64,000 nt of DNA, taken from NCBI RefSeq assembly GCF_000177635.2, contig NC_014836.1:663501-727500 (forward strand), given 5' to 3'. The notes under the pieces are model-generated. The model was given only the letters and a program-made list of their open reading frames with translations. It did not search any database and was not told the origin of the DNA. The position numbers and the translations under genes are program-made. Positions 28,501 to 36,910 of this stretch are shown in pieces; position 1 is the stretch's first letter; every line of letters starts with the position of its first letter. The DNA comes from Desulfurispirillum indicum S5 (GTDB lineage: Bacteria; Chrysiogenota; Chrysiogenetes; Chrysiogenales; Chrysiogenaceae).

Positions 28501-29147
28501 TGCGTGTTGTTGTCGATTTACGCCGCTTCCAGGGCATCGACTCTGCCCTGATCACCTCACCTTTTCAGGGAACACTCGCACCCCGCTTCTCTTTCGCCTG
28601 TATACCAAGACGCACGATGCGCCGACTGAACGCATATAGTGCGGGCCGAAAGACAGAGAAGTCATAGATAGCAAAGCGTAAAATTCTCCGTATCCTTACC
28701 CCATTCCCGGGACCTTGTCCAGACTCCTGCATTTTTCCTGCAACCACTGTTTGGCGATCTCATCGGTAAACGGGTTGATGCTCTTTATGATTCCATCAAA
28801 CAGCTCATTGATGTCCATGGTCGGCTCGACTGTTTGTCCGATTTTCGTTGATAATTCTGATAGCCTCCCTGATTACTTATCGGGTGGTTTCAAGATGTGT
28901 TGGTTCAGGTCGCATTACAAATTGGGTATTCTTTGCAGATTATTCGGCCAAAATGGCACATGGCCTTTAGTGTCGATTGAATAGGGTAAATTCAGCCAAA
29001 ATCGTCAAAGAGCGTTTGACTTCGCACGACTAACTTATATAGTAAGGAGGTTTTGCAGTTTTGGGGTGCGTCCAGCACTCTCCCGTTTCGCCTCTGGTAG
29101 ACGTGACGGCAAACCAAAACGCCCGTGGAGTTTTAAGCATAGACGAG
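28501..29147. other. probable decayed DNA, no confident gene
   Basis: No ORF here has a ribosome binding site or recognisable product, apart from the doubtful 40-codon frame at 28696-28818. The stretch lies between tRNA-Ala and the restriction-system remnants and is probably eroded accessory DNA. Confidence 0.45.
28696..28818 (-). CDS. possible 40-residue ORF or gene remnant
   Basis: The frame MDINELFDGIIKSINPFTDE... is protein-like (amphipathic helices, no rare bias) and ends at VPGMG. It lacks a clear ribosome binding site. It may be the start of a once longer gene. Family unknown. Confidence 0.25.
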   Translation of the reverse strand: MDINELFDGIIKSINPFTDEIAKQWLQEKCRSLDKVPGMG

Positions 29148-29348
29148 ATGGAAGATCGCTGGTAGTCGATAACTGAGATCTGCAAGTATCTTAGGGTAAG
29201 TAATGTCAATGTGTACAAGTGGATCGACACGCATGGCATTCCTGCGCACCGCATGGGACGCTTCTGGAAGTTCAAGAAAAGCCATGTGGATGCCTGGGTC
29301 GAATCTGGTGGCGCGGCGGAACCTGGACTGGGAACGGAAAAACCATGA
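29148..29348 (+). pseudogene. broken excisionase-type HTH protein of a type I R-M locus
   Basis: A frame of 67 codons with TAG as codon 6 (29163-29165). Read through, it gives MEDRW-stop-SITEICKYLRVSNVNVYKW..., then PAHRMGRFWKFKKSHVDAWV, a MerR/excisionase-type helix-turn-helix. Small HTH proteins of this form commonly precede hsdR. Its end overlaps the hsdR fragment start (ATGA), supporting a former operon. An ATG downstream of the TAG could still give a shortened product. Confidence 0.7.
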
Positions 29349-29658
29349 GCTACAACGAACAGGAGGCCTGTTTCTATCTGATTGAGCCTGTATTGCGGGA
29401 AAAGGATACAACAGCCACCAGTGGCTCAAGATGGAGACCCCCGCTCCGGTGGAGCCGACTGGTCTGAAAGGCCGCCGACGTAAGGGGGCAGACCGCACCG
29501 ACTATCTACTCTGCGTGCAGGCGGGCGATATGCCGAAAGCTTTGCCAATGGGCGTGCTCGAAGCAAAAAAGGAGACGGAATATCTCCTTATGGGCATGCA
29601 GCAGGCCAAGGGTATGCCGATTGCCAGCGCTTCGGGGTGAATATGTGTCCACCATATC
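29345..29658 (+). pseudogene. hsdR: N-terminal fragment of type I restriction enzyme subunit R, frameshifted
   Basis: Begins MSYNEQEACFYLIEPVLREK, then shifts frame near 29400 (one base appears lost) into SHQWLKMETPAPVEP, GRRRKGADRTDYLL and VLEAKKE. These match the PD-(D/E)XK N-terminal domain of EcoEI-type HsdR (catalytic ...EAK). A second shift near 29610 leads to YADCQRFGVN, and the gene then stops at repeat A. The helicase and the rest of the enzyme are absent. Confidence 0.8.
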
Positions 29659-29814
29659 AACAGCTTGCTGAAATACCTCAAAAGACGCAGGCAATTGAAA
29701 AATGCTCAGGTGCAAGGCGCTCGCGGAGCAAGGAATGAAGCGTACTCCCCGTACGTTGCAGTGACGCGCGACGGCGAGCAACACCGCAGATGAGGGTTTT
29801 TCAGCAGCCTGCTA
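29659..29814 (-). repeat. repeat family A, full copy at a deletion junction
   Basis: 156 bases, reverse orientation of 17431-17588, both terminal inverted repeats present. It separates the hsdR 5' fragment from a 3' scrap of another restriction gene. Confidence 0.85.
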
Positions 29815-29816
29815 AA

Positions 29817-29908
29817 CTCCGCAGCAGATTATCGGCAGCATCGAACAGCAGGGACGGGTCGTCACGGAATCGCTGGCTAGGCTGGCAAAGCTGTTGGCTG
29901 CAGAGTGA
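29817..29908 (+). pseudogene. C-terminal scrap, probably of hsdS or hsdM
   Basis: In one frame the DNA right after repeat A reads QQIIGSIEQQGRVVTESLARL then AKLLAAE and a stop, a helical C-terminus as found at the end of type I specificity or modification subunits. The subunit assignment is tentative. No ATG precedes it. Confidence 0.4.
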
Positions 29909-30005
29909 GCTGGAGACGAAAGTACTTTGGGTTAATAACGTTTGCGGTAACCGCATATGCCGGACACTGTGGACGGCACGGCAATAAAGACAGGAGAGAG
30001 GAAAT

Positions 30006-31409
30006 ATGTTGAAAGAATTACGAATTCAAAACTTCAAAGGCTGGAAGGATACCGGCACCATTCGTATGGCTCCCATCTCCCTGTTTTTTGGTGCTAACAG
30101 CTCTGGCAAATCCAGTATTGGCCAGTTCCTGATGATGCTGAAGCAGACCGTGGAGTCACCGGACAGAAAGGCGGTTTTCTATCCGGGTGGCAAAAACTCG
30201 GCAGTTCAGCTTGGATCTTATCAGGAGATGGTTTTTCGCCGCGATCCGGAAAATAAGATCATCTTTGACTATCGGTGGTCGTTGCCGGATATACTGAAGT
30301 TCAAAGACCCGGTGACCGGTCAAACCTTTTCTGGCGATAATCTCGCTTTTCATGGCAAAGTTGGTTTAGGGGATAAGGACCAGCACACCCTTGTGCTTGA
30401 TCAACTGAAATACGAGTTGCTTGAGGAAGAGGAATCCCGACTGTCCATCGGCATGGAGCGAAAATCGGACACCAAGTCCGAGTATAAAGTCGATGCGACC
30501 AATTACCCGTTGAAACGCAAGCAGGGGCGTGCATGGTCACCCGGCGCACCGGTCCGGTTTTACGGTTTTCCTGATGAGGTGGTTGCCTATCACCAGAATG
30601 CGGATTTCGTTCAGGCTTTGAATTTGCGCCATGAAAAATTCTACCGTTCACTCTGTTATCTTGGGCCGCTGCGCACCAAGGCGGAACGTCTGTATTCATG
30701 GACCGGTATGGAGCCTGAAAGTGTCGGCTATGCTGGGGAAAATACCGTCGCGGCGATTCTTGCGGCACGAAACCGGAAAATCAGTCTGGGCTACAAAAGG
30801 CCAGCCAAACCATTTGAGGAGATCATTGCCCTCAAGCTCAAGGAAATGGGACTGATCGAGGAATTCAAGGTCAACCCGATATCGGAGCAGCGGCAGGAGT
30901 ACGAGGTAAAGGTCCGCACCAAGGGGTCGAGAGACTGGGTCGATCTTCCGGACGTCGGTTTTGGCATATCCCAGGTGCTGCCGGTTCTGGTGCAGTGTTT
31001 CTATGCTCCGGCCGGGTCGATCATCCTTATGGAACAGCCGGAGATCCACCTGCATCCGAATGCGCAATCGGCGCTGGCCGATGTGATGATCGATGTCATC
31101 AACTCTAGAGAAAACGGGTCGGACAGGGATATTCAGTTGGTTATCGAGACCCACTCGGAGCATTTCCTGCGTCGCCTGCAGCGCCGTATCGCCGAAGATG
31201 CCGTCCCACAGGAAAAGGTATCGGCCTATTTCGCCAATATCGCCAGGACGCCCGCGACCCTGGAGCCGTTGCAAATCGATATCTTCGGCAACATCCAGAA
31301 TTGGCCGGAGAACTTCTTCGGCGATGAAATGGGCGACATCACCGAGCAGGCAAAGGCCGCCATGAAGAAGCGGATGCAGAAAACCGAAAAGCCGGAGGCC
31401 TCCGCATGA
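30006..31409 (+). CDS. AAA ATPase with DUF3696 C-terminus (conflict-system sensor)
   Basis: A 467-residue SMC/OLD-like ATPase. Walker A is GANSSGKSS (about 29-37), the signature region follows PDVGFGISQVLP, Walker B is IILMEQPEIHLHP (about 338-350), and the H-loop is ETHSEHFLRRL. The C-terminal part (LEPLQIDIFGNIQNWPENFF) is characteristic of DUF3696 proteins. Ribosome binding site AGGAGAGAGG precedes the ATG. First gene of a tight operon; its stop overlaps the start of the PIN-like gene (ATGA). ATPases of this class act as invader sensors in many two-gene defence systems (OLD-, PARIS-, Septu-like); a role here is inferred. Confidence 0.87.
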   Translation: MLKELRIQNFKGWKDTGTIRMAPISLFFGANSSGKSSIGQFLMMLKQTVESPDRKAVFYPGGKNSAVQLGSYQEMVFRRDPENKIIFDYRWSLPDILKFKDPVTGQTFSGDNLAFHGKVGLGDKDQHTLVLDQLKYELLEEEESRLSIGMERKSDTKSEYKVDATNYPLKRKQGRAWSPGAPVRFYGFPDEVVAYHQNADFVQALNLRHEKFYRSLCYLGPLRTKAERLYSWTGMEPESVGYAGENTVAAILAARNRKISLGYKRPAKPFEEIIALKLKEMGLIEEFKVNPISEQRQEYEVKVRTKGSRDWVDLPDVGFGISQVLPVLVQCFYAPAGSIILMEQPEIHLHPNAQSALADVMIDVINSRENGSDRDIQLVIETHSEHFLRRLQRRIAEDAVPQEKVSAYFANIARTPATLEPLQIDIFGNIQNWPENFFGDEMGDITEQAKAAMKKRMQKTEKPEASA

Positions 31410-31936
31410 GCCTGCCCAAGAAATGCCTGGTGGATACCAATGTGCCCAAGACGGCCAATCTCGCCACCCAGCCGGACGCGGACTCCGACGTATCCGATGC
31501 CTGCGTGCTGGCCTGCGTCGAGGCGGTTGAATATGTCATTAAAAAGCGTGGCCTGATCATCGATGCGGGAGACGAAATTTTCAATGAGTACCGGCAGCAG
31601 CTCTCCATGAAGGGACAACCCGGCATGGGCGATGCCTTTATGAAATGGGTGAACGACCACCGGTATAACCCTGAATATTGCGACAGAGTGGCCATCACCA
31701 GCAATGGCGACTCATACGAAGAGTTTCCCACGCATGACGATCTGAACGATTTCGACAGATCGGACCGCAAGTTTGTCGCCGCAGCCAACGCCCACGTGGA
31801 GAAGCCGCCCATATTGCAGGCCACAGACAGTAAATGGTGGGGATGGAAGGATGCCCTGGCTGAGGTTGGGATTACCGTTCAGTTCCTTTGCCCGGAATAC
31901 ATCGAAGCCAAATATACCGAGAAGATGGGGACGTGA
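31406..31936 (+). CDS. PIN-like nuclease partner of the DUF3696 ATPase
   Basis: A 176-residue protein with a PIN-type pattern: CLVDTNVPKT (Asp 10), IDAGDEIFNEY (acidic residues at about 53-61), FDRSDRKFVAAA (Asp 117/120), and a late acidic position at ATDSKWWGW (Asp 141). PIN proteins are metal-dependent RNases. The fold call is from motif reading, not a search. It overlaps the ATPase gene by four bases and the RNA ligase gene by four bases (GTGA), so the three are made together. Confidence 0.7.
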   Translation: MSLPKKCLVDTNVPKTANLATQPDADSDVSDACVLACVEAVEYVIKKRGLIIDAGDEIFNEYRQQLSMKGQPGMGDAFMKWVNDHRYNPEYCDRVAITSNGDSYEEFPTHDDLNDFDRSDRKFVAAANAHVEKPPILQATDSKWWGWKDALAEVGITVQFLCPEYIEAKYTEKMGT

Positions 31937-32619
31937 AAGAGGACTTTTTCAAATTTCCCTCAACGCCTCATCTGGCGACCATGCCGGGAGTTGACATCAG
32001 GGGTGATAAGGTTCTGACAGAATCAGAACGCGATGCATTCCTGACGCATGAGGTGACGGTAGAAGAAAAAGTAGACGGCGCAAACATGGGGCTCTCGTTT
32101 GATGCGCATGGAAATATCCGTGCCCAGAACAGGGGGGCTTATTTGCATTTGCCCTGCTCGGGACAGTGGAAAAAACTCGGCGAATGGTTGGCGATCCACA
32201 CCGATACGCTTTTCGAGCACCTCTCTGACCGGTACATCCTGTTTGGCGAGTGGTGTTATGCCCAGCATTCGATTTTCTATGATCGCTTGCCCGACTGGTT
32301 TCTTGCTTTCGATATTTATGACCGAGAGGCAGGTCGGTTTCTGGCCACGGCGCGCCGGGATCGGCTATTATATGAGATGCATATCCCCAAAGTGCCAGGC
32401 ATTGCACGCGGGCGGTTCACCTATCCCGAAATTCAGAAACTCTTATCGCAATCAAAGCTGACCGATCAGCCTGCTGAAGGGATTTATCTGCGAATTGATC
32501 ACGGTGACTGGCTTGAACAACGGGCCAAACTTGTTCGCCCCACATTTATCCAGGCGGTCGAGCAGCACTGGTCGCGCTCCGCCATCAGGCCGAATCGGCT
32601 AACGCATGATATCCTATGA
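31933..32619 (+). CDS. RNA ligase (Rnl2-type nucleotidyltransferase)
   Basis: ATP-dependent ligase or nick sealer of 228 residues from GTG 31933. All nucleotidyltransferase motifs are visible: motif I EKVDGANMG (adenylated Lys about 46), Ia RAQNRG, III LFGEWCYA, IIIa FLAFDIYD, IV EGIYLRI, and V RAKLVRP. No extra C-terminal domain, so it is a minimal enzyme. The frame continues upstream but GTG overlapping the PIN-gene stop is the natural coupled start. Its pairing with a predicted RNase suggests cleave-and-reseal chemistry or repair of the host RNA; inferred. Confidence 0.87.
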   Translation: MKEDFFKFPSTPHLATMPGVDIRGDKVLTESERDAFLTHEVTVEEKVDGANMGLSFDAHGNIRAQNRGAYLHLPCSGQWKKLGEWLAIHTDTLFEHLSDRYILFGEWCYAQHSIFYDRLPDWFLAFDIYDREAGRFLATARRDRLLYEMHIPKVPGIARGRFTYPEIQKLLSQSKLTDQPAEGIYLRIDHGDWLEQRAKLVRPTFIQAVEQHWSRSAIRPNRLTHDIL

Positions 32620-32914
32620 AAAAATCGAGCAAGAAAAACCGACCTGGACCGATCTCAAGTGCCAGCTTGCCGATCTCGACCGTCCAGCGCTGCTGGGCCT
32701 GATTCAGGACCTGTGCGCCGCCAGCAAGAACAATCAGGCTTTTCTCCATGCCCGCTTCGCCCTGGGCGAGGATGTGCTCGAACCGTACAAGTTCACCATT
32801 GACCGCTGGGTTTACCCGGATGTCATGCGCAATCAGGATATCTCGGTTGCCAAGGCCAAGAAGGCAATCTCTGATTACAGGAAAGCCATAGCTCGGCTAC
32901 TGCGGCATGGATGA
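32606..32914 (+). CDS. DUF6155-like protein, N-terminal part
   Basis: 102 residues, overlapping the RNA ligase end by 14 bases. The helical text (WTDLKCQLADLDRPALLGLI, AKKAISDYRKAI) resembles DUF6155 proteins. After RKAI the sequence leaves the family and soon stops, while the expected continuation appears in another frame in the next ORF. Either a recent frameshift or deletion split one gene, or two polypeptides are made. Function unknown. Confidence 0.55.
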   Translation: MISYEKIEQEKPTWTDLKCQLADLDRPALLGLIQDLCAASKNNQAFLHARFALGEDVLEPYKFTIDRWVYPDVMRNQDISVAKAKKAISDYRKAIARLLRHG

Positions 32915-33107
32915 CGAGGGTTATTTCAATGCACTGGTGCGCATGTTCGAGCAGGCGCTGAAGGCGATTACGGCGCTTGAGCCAGGCCAGAAGGAAGACT
33001 TTGTCGAGCGGCTTGAACGTGTCCGGCACAAAGGCCACAACTGGGGCTGGGGCGTTGGCGATGATATGGACAATCTGATGGTGGAGTATGGATTTGCCGA
33101 AGAGTGA
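32907..33107 (+). CDS. DUF6155-like protein, C-terminal part
   Basis: 66 residues (MDDEGYFNALVRMFEQALKA..., GHNWGWGVGDDMDN) in a different frame from the ORF above and overlapping it by eight bases. It looks like the C-terminal half of the same family, with the central segment missing. No clear ribosome binding site. Its end overlaps the primase-helicase start by 20 bases. Confidence 0.5.
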   Translation: MDDEGYFNALVRMFEQALKAITALEPGQKEDFVERLERVRHKGHNWGWGVGDDMDNLMVEYGFAEE

Positions 33108-35505
33108 CAAGAGCCTGAATGAACAAGATGAACTTCGGCGTCTGCGCGAGGAGAACGCCCGCCTCAAAAATCTGCTGACCCAGCACGGTATCGCTTGGGA
33201 AGAACCTGCCATCCCTGAACCTGTCCCCGACCCACCTGAATTCATATCAGTCCCAACCCAGTTCACCACCGACGACAAGATCGCCCTGTTCCGCCGGCTT
33301 TTTCGGGGGCGGGAGGATGTCTATCCGCAGCGCTGGGACTCGGCCAAGGGCACGTCAGGCTATTCACCAGCCTGTGGTAACGAGTGGAAGCCCGGCATCT
33401 GCCACAAGCCTCGGGTGAAATGCGGCGACTGCAACCAGCGCCAATTGCTGCCGGTGACCGATCAGGTGATCTATGACCATTTGGCAGGGAAACAGACCAT
33501 CGGCGTCTATCCACTCCTGAGCGACGACAGCTGCTGTTTTTTGGCGGTTGACTTCGATGAGGCCGACTGGCGGGAGGATGCCAAAGCTTTCATGCAATCC
33601 TGTCGCGAACTCGGCATTCCGGCGTCGCTGGAGATTTCCCGCTCCGGAAATGGCGCTCACGCCTGGATCTTTTTTGCCGAGCCGGTTCCGGCCCGCGAGG
33701 CCCGGCAGCTCGGGACCGCACTGATCAGCCACACCTGCGACCGCACCCGGCAATTATCCCTGGCCAGCTACGATCGGCTGTTTCCCAACCAGGACACCAT
33801 GCCCAAGGGTGGCTTCGGCAATCTGATCGCGCTGCCCCTGCAGAAACAGCCGAGGGAATCAGGGCGCAGCGTCTTCGTTAATGAACAATTGCAACCCCAT
33901 TCGGACCAGTGGGCTTTTCTGTCATCCATCCGCCCCATGTCCCGGCGGGACCTGGAAGACGCCATCCTGCGGGCCAGCGGCAGCCGCCATCCCCTGGATG
34001 TGGCCTTTGCCGCCGAGGAAGAAGACAGCAAGCCATGGCAGCGTCCTTCACCTGTGCCCGCCCGGATTGCTGGCCCATTGCCGGAATCGCTGACCCTGGT
34101 GCTGGCCAACCAGATTTTTATCGCCAAAGCCGATCTGCCACAACCGCTGGCCAACCGCCTGATCCGCCTCGCCGCCTTCCAAAATCCCGAGTTTTACAAG
34201 GCCCAGGCCATGCGCCTGCCGGTATGGAACAAGCCGCGCATCATCGGCTGCGCCGAGAATTTCCCCCAGCATATCGGCCTGCCCCGTGGCTGCCTCGATG
34301 CGGCACTCGACCTGTTGCAGGAGAATGACATCCATCCGGAGCTGCAGGACGAGCGCTTGGCCGGACGGAAAGTGACGGCCAAGTTCACCGGGACCTTGCG
34401 CAAGGACCAGAAGGCAGCGGTACGGGAGATGCTCAAACACGATGTCGGCGTGCTCTGCGCCCCGACAGCCTTCGGCAAGACCGTCACTGCAGCAGCCCTG
34501 ATCGCCCGGCGCAAGGTCAGTACACTGGTGCTGGTCCATCGCACTGAACTGCTGCGCCAATGGCAGGAACGGTTGACCGGATTTCTTGAATTTCCGAAAG
34601 GAAGTTTGGGTGTCATCGGCGGCGGCAAGAAAAAACCGTCCGGCAAGATCGACATCGCCGTCATGCAGTCACTGTCACGGCGCGAAGACCTGGGCGAACT
34701 GCTCGACCCGTACGGCCAGATCATCATCGATGAATGCCACCACCTGTCGGCGTTTTCCTTCGAGGCGATCCTCAAACAAGCCAAGGCGAAATTCGTGGTG
34801 GGCCTGACCGCCACGCCCATACGCCGCGACGGGCATCAGCCAATCATCTTCATGCAGTGCGGGCCGATCCGTCACAGCGCCGCCAGACCGGAAACCGTCC
34901 CGACGCAACTGGAAGTCTGGCCGAAAATGATACCTGCGCCTGAAATCCCGCCGGACTCGCCAATTCAGGATGTGTTCCGCATCCTCGCGGGCGATGCGAG
35001 CCGCAACCAGTGTATTGTCGGGGATGTGCTGGCCGCCTACCGCTCAGGGCGAAAGGTGTTGGTGCTTACCGAGCGAACGGATCATCTGCCGCTGTTGCAG
35101 GAGGCGCTGGGGAATGAGGTCGAACACTGCTTTGTCCTGCATGGCCGATTGTCGAAGAAACAGCGAACGGAAGTGTTTGCCGAGCTGGAGGCATTGGATG
35201 AGTCAGCCCCGAGGGTACTACTCGCCACCGGCCGCCTGATCGGCGAGGGCTTCGACCATCCGCCGCTCGACACTCTTGTGCTGGCTATGCCGATCTCCTG
35301 GAAGGGAACCTTGCAGCAATACGCAGGGCGTTTGCACCGTGAGCATGTCGACAAACAGGATGTGCGCATCTATGATTACGCCGAGACCGATCAGCCGCAA
35401 CTCGCCCGAATGTGGGACAAACGCCAACGCGGTTACCGGGCCATGGGATACGAAATTAAACCGATGGAGGGCGTTATTTTAGGAAACGGTAACATATCAG
35501 AATAG
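33088..35505 (+). CDS. AEP-TOTE primase / DEAD-like helicase fusion
   Basis: An 805-residue protein. Residues 13-35 are a coiled coil (DELRRLREENARLKNLL). About 58-290 is an archaeo-eukaryotic-type primase of the TOTE conflict-system kind: a four-Cys cluster (Cys 96, 105, 112, 115) probably binding zinc, catalytic AVDFDEAD (Asp 155/157) and SGNGAHAW (186-193). From about 440 a superfamily 2 helicase follows: APTAFGKT (about 457), IIDECHH (about 547), LTATPIRRDG, and C-terminal LLATGRLIGEGFDHPP and YAGRLHRE. The combination suggests priming or repair on unwound nucleic acid. Last gene of the operon. Confidence 0.87.
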   Translation: MDLPKSDKSLNEQDELRRLREENARLKNLLTQHGIAWEEPAIPEPVPDPPEFISVPTQFTTDDKIALFRRLFRGREDVYPQRWDSAKGTSGYSPACGNEWKPGICHKPRVKCGDCNQRQLLPVTDQVIYDHLAGKQTIGVYPLLSDDSCCFLAVDFDEADWREDAKAFMQSCRELGIPASLEISRSGNGAHAWIFFAEPVPAREARQLGTALISHTCDRTRQLSLASYDRLFPNQDTMPKGGFGNLIALPLQKQPRESGRSVFVNEQLQPHSDQWAFLSSIRPMSRRDLEDAILRASGSRHPLDVAFAAEEEDSKPWQRPSPVPARIAGPLPESLTLVLANQIFIAKADLPQPLANRLIRLAAFQNPEFYKAQAMRLPVWNKPRIIGCAENFPQHIGLPRGCLDAALDLLQENDIHPELQDERLAGRKVTAKFTGTLRKDQKAAVREMLKHDVGVLCAPTAFGKTVTAAALIARRKVSTLVLVHRTELLRQWQERLTGFLEFPKGSLGVIGGGKKKPSGKIDIAVMQSLSRREDLGELLDPYGQIIIDECHHLSAFSFEAILKQAKAKFVVGLTATPIRRDGHQPIIFMQCGPIRHSAARPETVPTQLEVWPKMIPAPEIPPDSPIQDVFRILAGDASRNQCIVGDVLAAYRSGRKVLVLTERTDHLPLLQEALGNEVEHCFVLHGRLSKKQRTEVFAELEALDESAPRVLLATGRLIGEGFDHPPLDTLVLAMPISWKGTLQQYAGRLHREHVDKQDVRIYDYAETDQPQLARMWDKRQRGYRAMGYEIKPMEGVILGNGNISE

Positions 35506-35934
35506 AAGCGATTGCTATTGGGTTTGCTTGCAGAGAAGAGGAATAACTTAACTTTCGCACCCCCGAAACGGCAGGTTGCCTGCACCAACCCTGATGCCAT
35601 GCTGTAATGGCGGCAATGGTTCTCCACAGACTGTGTCGCTTGACATTCCGGTTCCATTACTGAGGAGTTTTCCTTCGTTCGCTTGCCTGAAACTGGGACT
35701 GCAACCAACCGCCCTCCCTGGCTTTGAGTTTACGGTTGCCGCCGTCATGGCGGCAACCCTGTGGGTCCATAGCGTTATGCAGGCAATTGAAAAGCTCTCA
35801 GGTGCAAGGCGCAAGCAAGGTGAGGAGTGAGGCGTACTTCCTGTACGTCGCAGCGACGAGCACTGGCGAGCAATGCCGCAGATCAGGCTTTTCAGCAGCC
35901 TGTTAAGGAGTAACCTATCTTATGACCCTTGCAT
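35506..35934. other. intergenic with repeats, no gene
   Basis: Contains a block at 35590-35620 (CCCTGATGCCATGCTG...) that recurs at 40771-40808, and a partial repeat A at 35777-35907. ORFs are short and unconvincing. Confidence 0.5.
35777..35907 (-). repeat. repeat family A, partial copy
   Basis: About 130 bases matching 29659-29814 from GCAGGCAATTGAAAA to CAGCAGCCTGTT; the first terminal repeat is missing. Confidence 0.8.
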
Positions 35935-36849
35935 TTATCGCTGTTGTATTTGGTCTCGCGCTGCTTGTCTGGAGCTTTGGGCTGCAGGGTTTATGTCAGG
36001 AAATACCTCCTGAAGCAGTCGCAGAATCTCCTGATCTCCCGTGATATACATCAGACCGAAGTACACCTGGAGGTCATCCTGGCGCTCCAGCTTCCTCACA
36101 TCGGAGTAGGGGGCATCGGGGTGGGCCATGAAGAGGTCAGCCTCCGCCATTTCTTTCAGCAGTTCCTGCAGGTTTTCGTGTAACTCGGCATCGGTGCGGC
36201 CCCACAGCAGAACAGGCACCAGTATGCTCTCTTCTTTGGGGGTGATCGCCAGCTGCAGCTCGCGGGCCAGCGCCATCAGCTCATCGGCCTCAAGCCAGGC
36301 TTCCTGAGGGGCAATACTGCTCTCATCCTCGGTTATGGGTGCAGGCTCCCGATGCACCTGCTCGGGTGTGCGGCCGGAAACCCCGCCACCCTGCCCTGAC
36401 GGGCCGACGCGGGTATCGTAAAATTCGATACTGATATGCTGGGGCGGGTTGCGCATGCTGGCGATGAAAGCCGCGTCAAGCAGATCCGACAGGGTCTGGG
36501 CTTCCATGGGCAGATTGCCCGTGAACGACTGTGCCATCATGAGAAGTTCACGGGCACCGTCCTGGCGGAGAGCTCCCATCAGCTCACGTATCTCCGTGGC
36601 GTCGAGCTGGCCACCGGTTCGCGTATCGTAAAAGGCTACGCCGATATAGCGGGGGGGAATCTGCATGTTCGCCGTCACCCCGGCGTCAAAAATCCGGCCG
36701 ATGGTTTCGCCGTCAAGCTGCCCCTGGCTTTCCATCAGAATGCGCGCCGCGTCAAAGGGGCTTGGCGCGTTCTCGTCCGACAGGCTGAGTGGCGCACCGG
36801 CAAGGAGCGTAAGGACGAGGGTGCTTAGAGCTTGTCCATAAATAATCAT
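35935..36849 (-). CDS. unknown exported protein with two internal repeats; start supplied by IS
   Basis: 304 residues. A hydrophobic segment (ALSTLVLTLLAGAPLSLS) looks like a signal peptide. Two similar blocks of about 65 residues follow, each ending in a strand-like IGVAFYDTRTG / ISIEFYDTRVG preceded by IPPRY / NPPQH. The second half is acidic and helical. No family recognised. The first seven codons (MIIYGQA) lie inside the end of the IS5-family element, so the original N-terminus has been replaced. Before insertion a TTG start giving MTACSEYLSTLV was possible. Confidence 0.6.
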   Translation of the reverse strand: MIIYGQALSTLVLTLLAGAPLSLSDENAPSPFDAARILMESQGQLDGETIGRIFDAGVTANMQIPPRYIGVAFYDTRTGGQLDATEIRELMGALRQDGARELLMMAQSFTGNLPMEAQTLSDLLDAAFIASMRNPPQHISIEFYDTRVGPSGQGGGVSGRTPEQVHREPAPITEDESSIAPQEAWLEADELMALARELQLAITPKEESILVPVLLWGRTDAELHENLQELLKEMAEADLFMAHPDAPYSDVRKLERQDDLQVYFGLMYITGDQEILRLLQEVFPDINPAAQSSRQAARDQIQQR

Positions 36850-36910
36850 TGACCATCATGATAGTTTGCTATAGAATGATTCAGTGAGAGATCATTCATG
36901 GCGGTGATTT

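Noticed and set aside
28715-28984. 89-residue plus-strand ORF after tRNA-Ala
   Set aside because: No ribosome binding site or motif; the opposite strand is slightly more protein-like.
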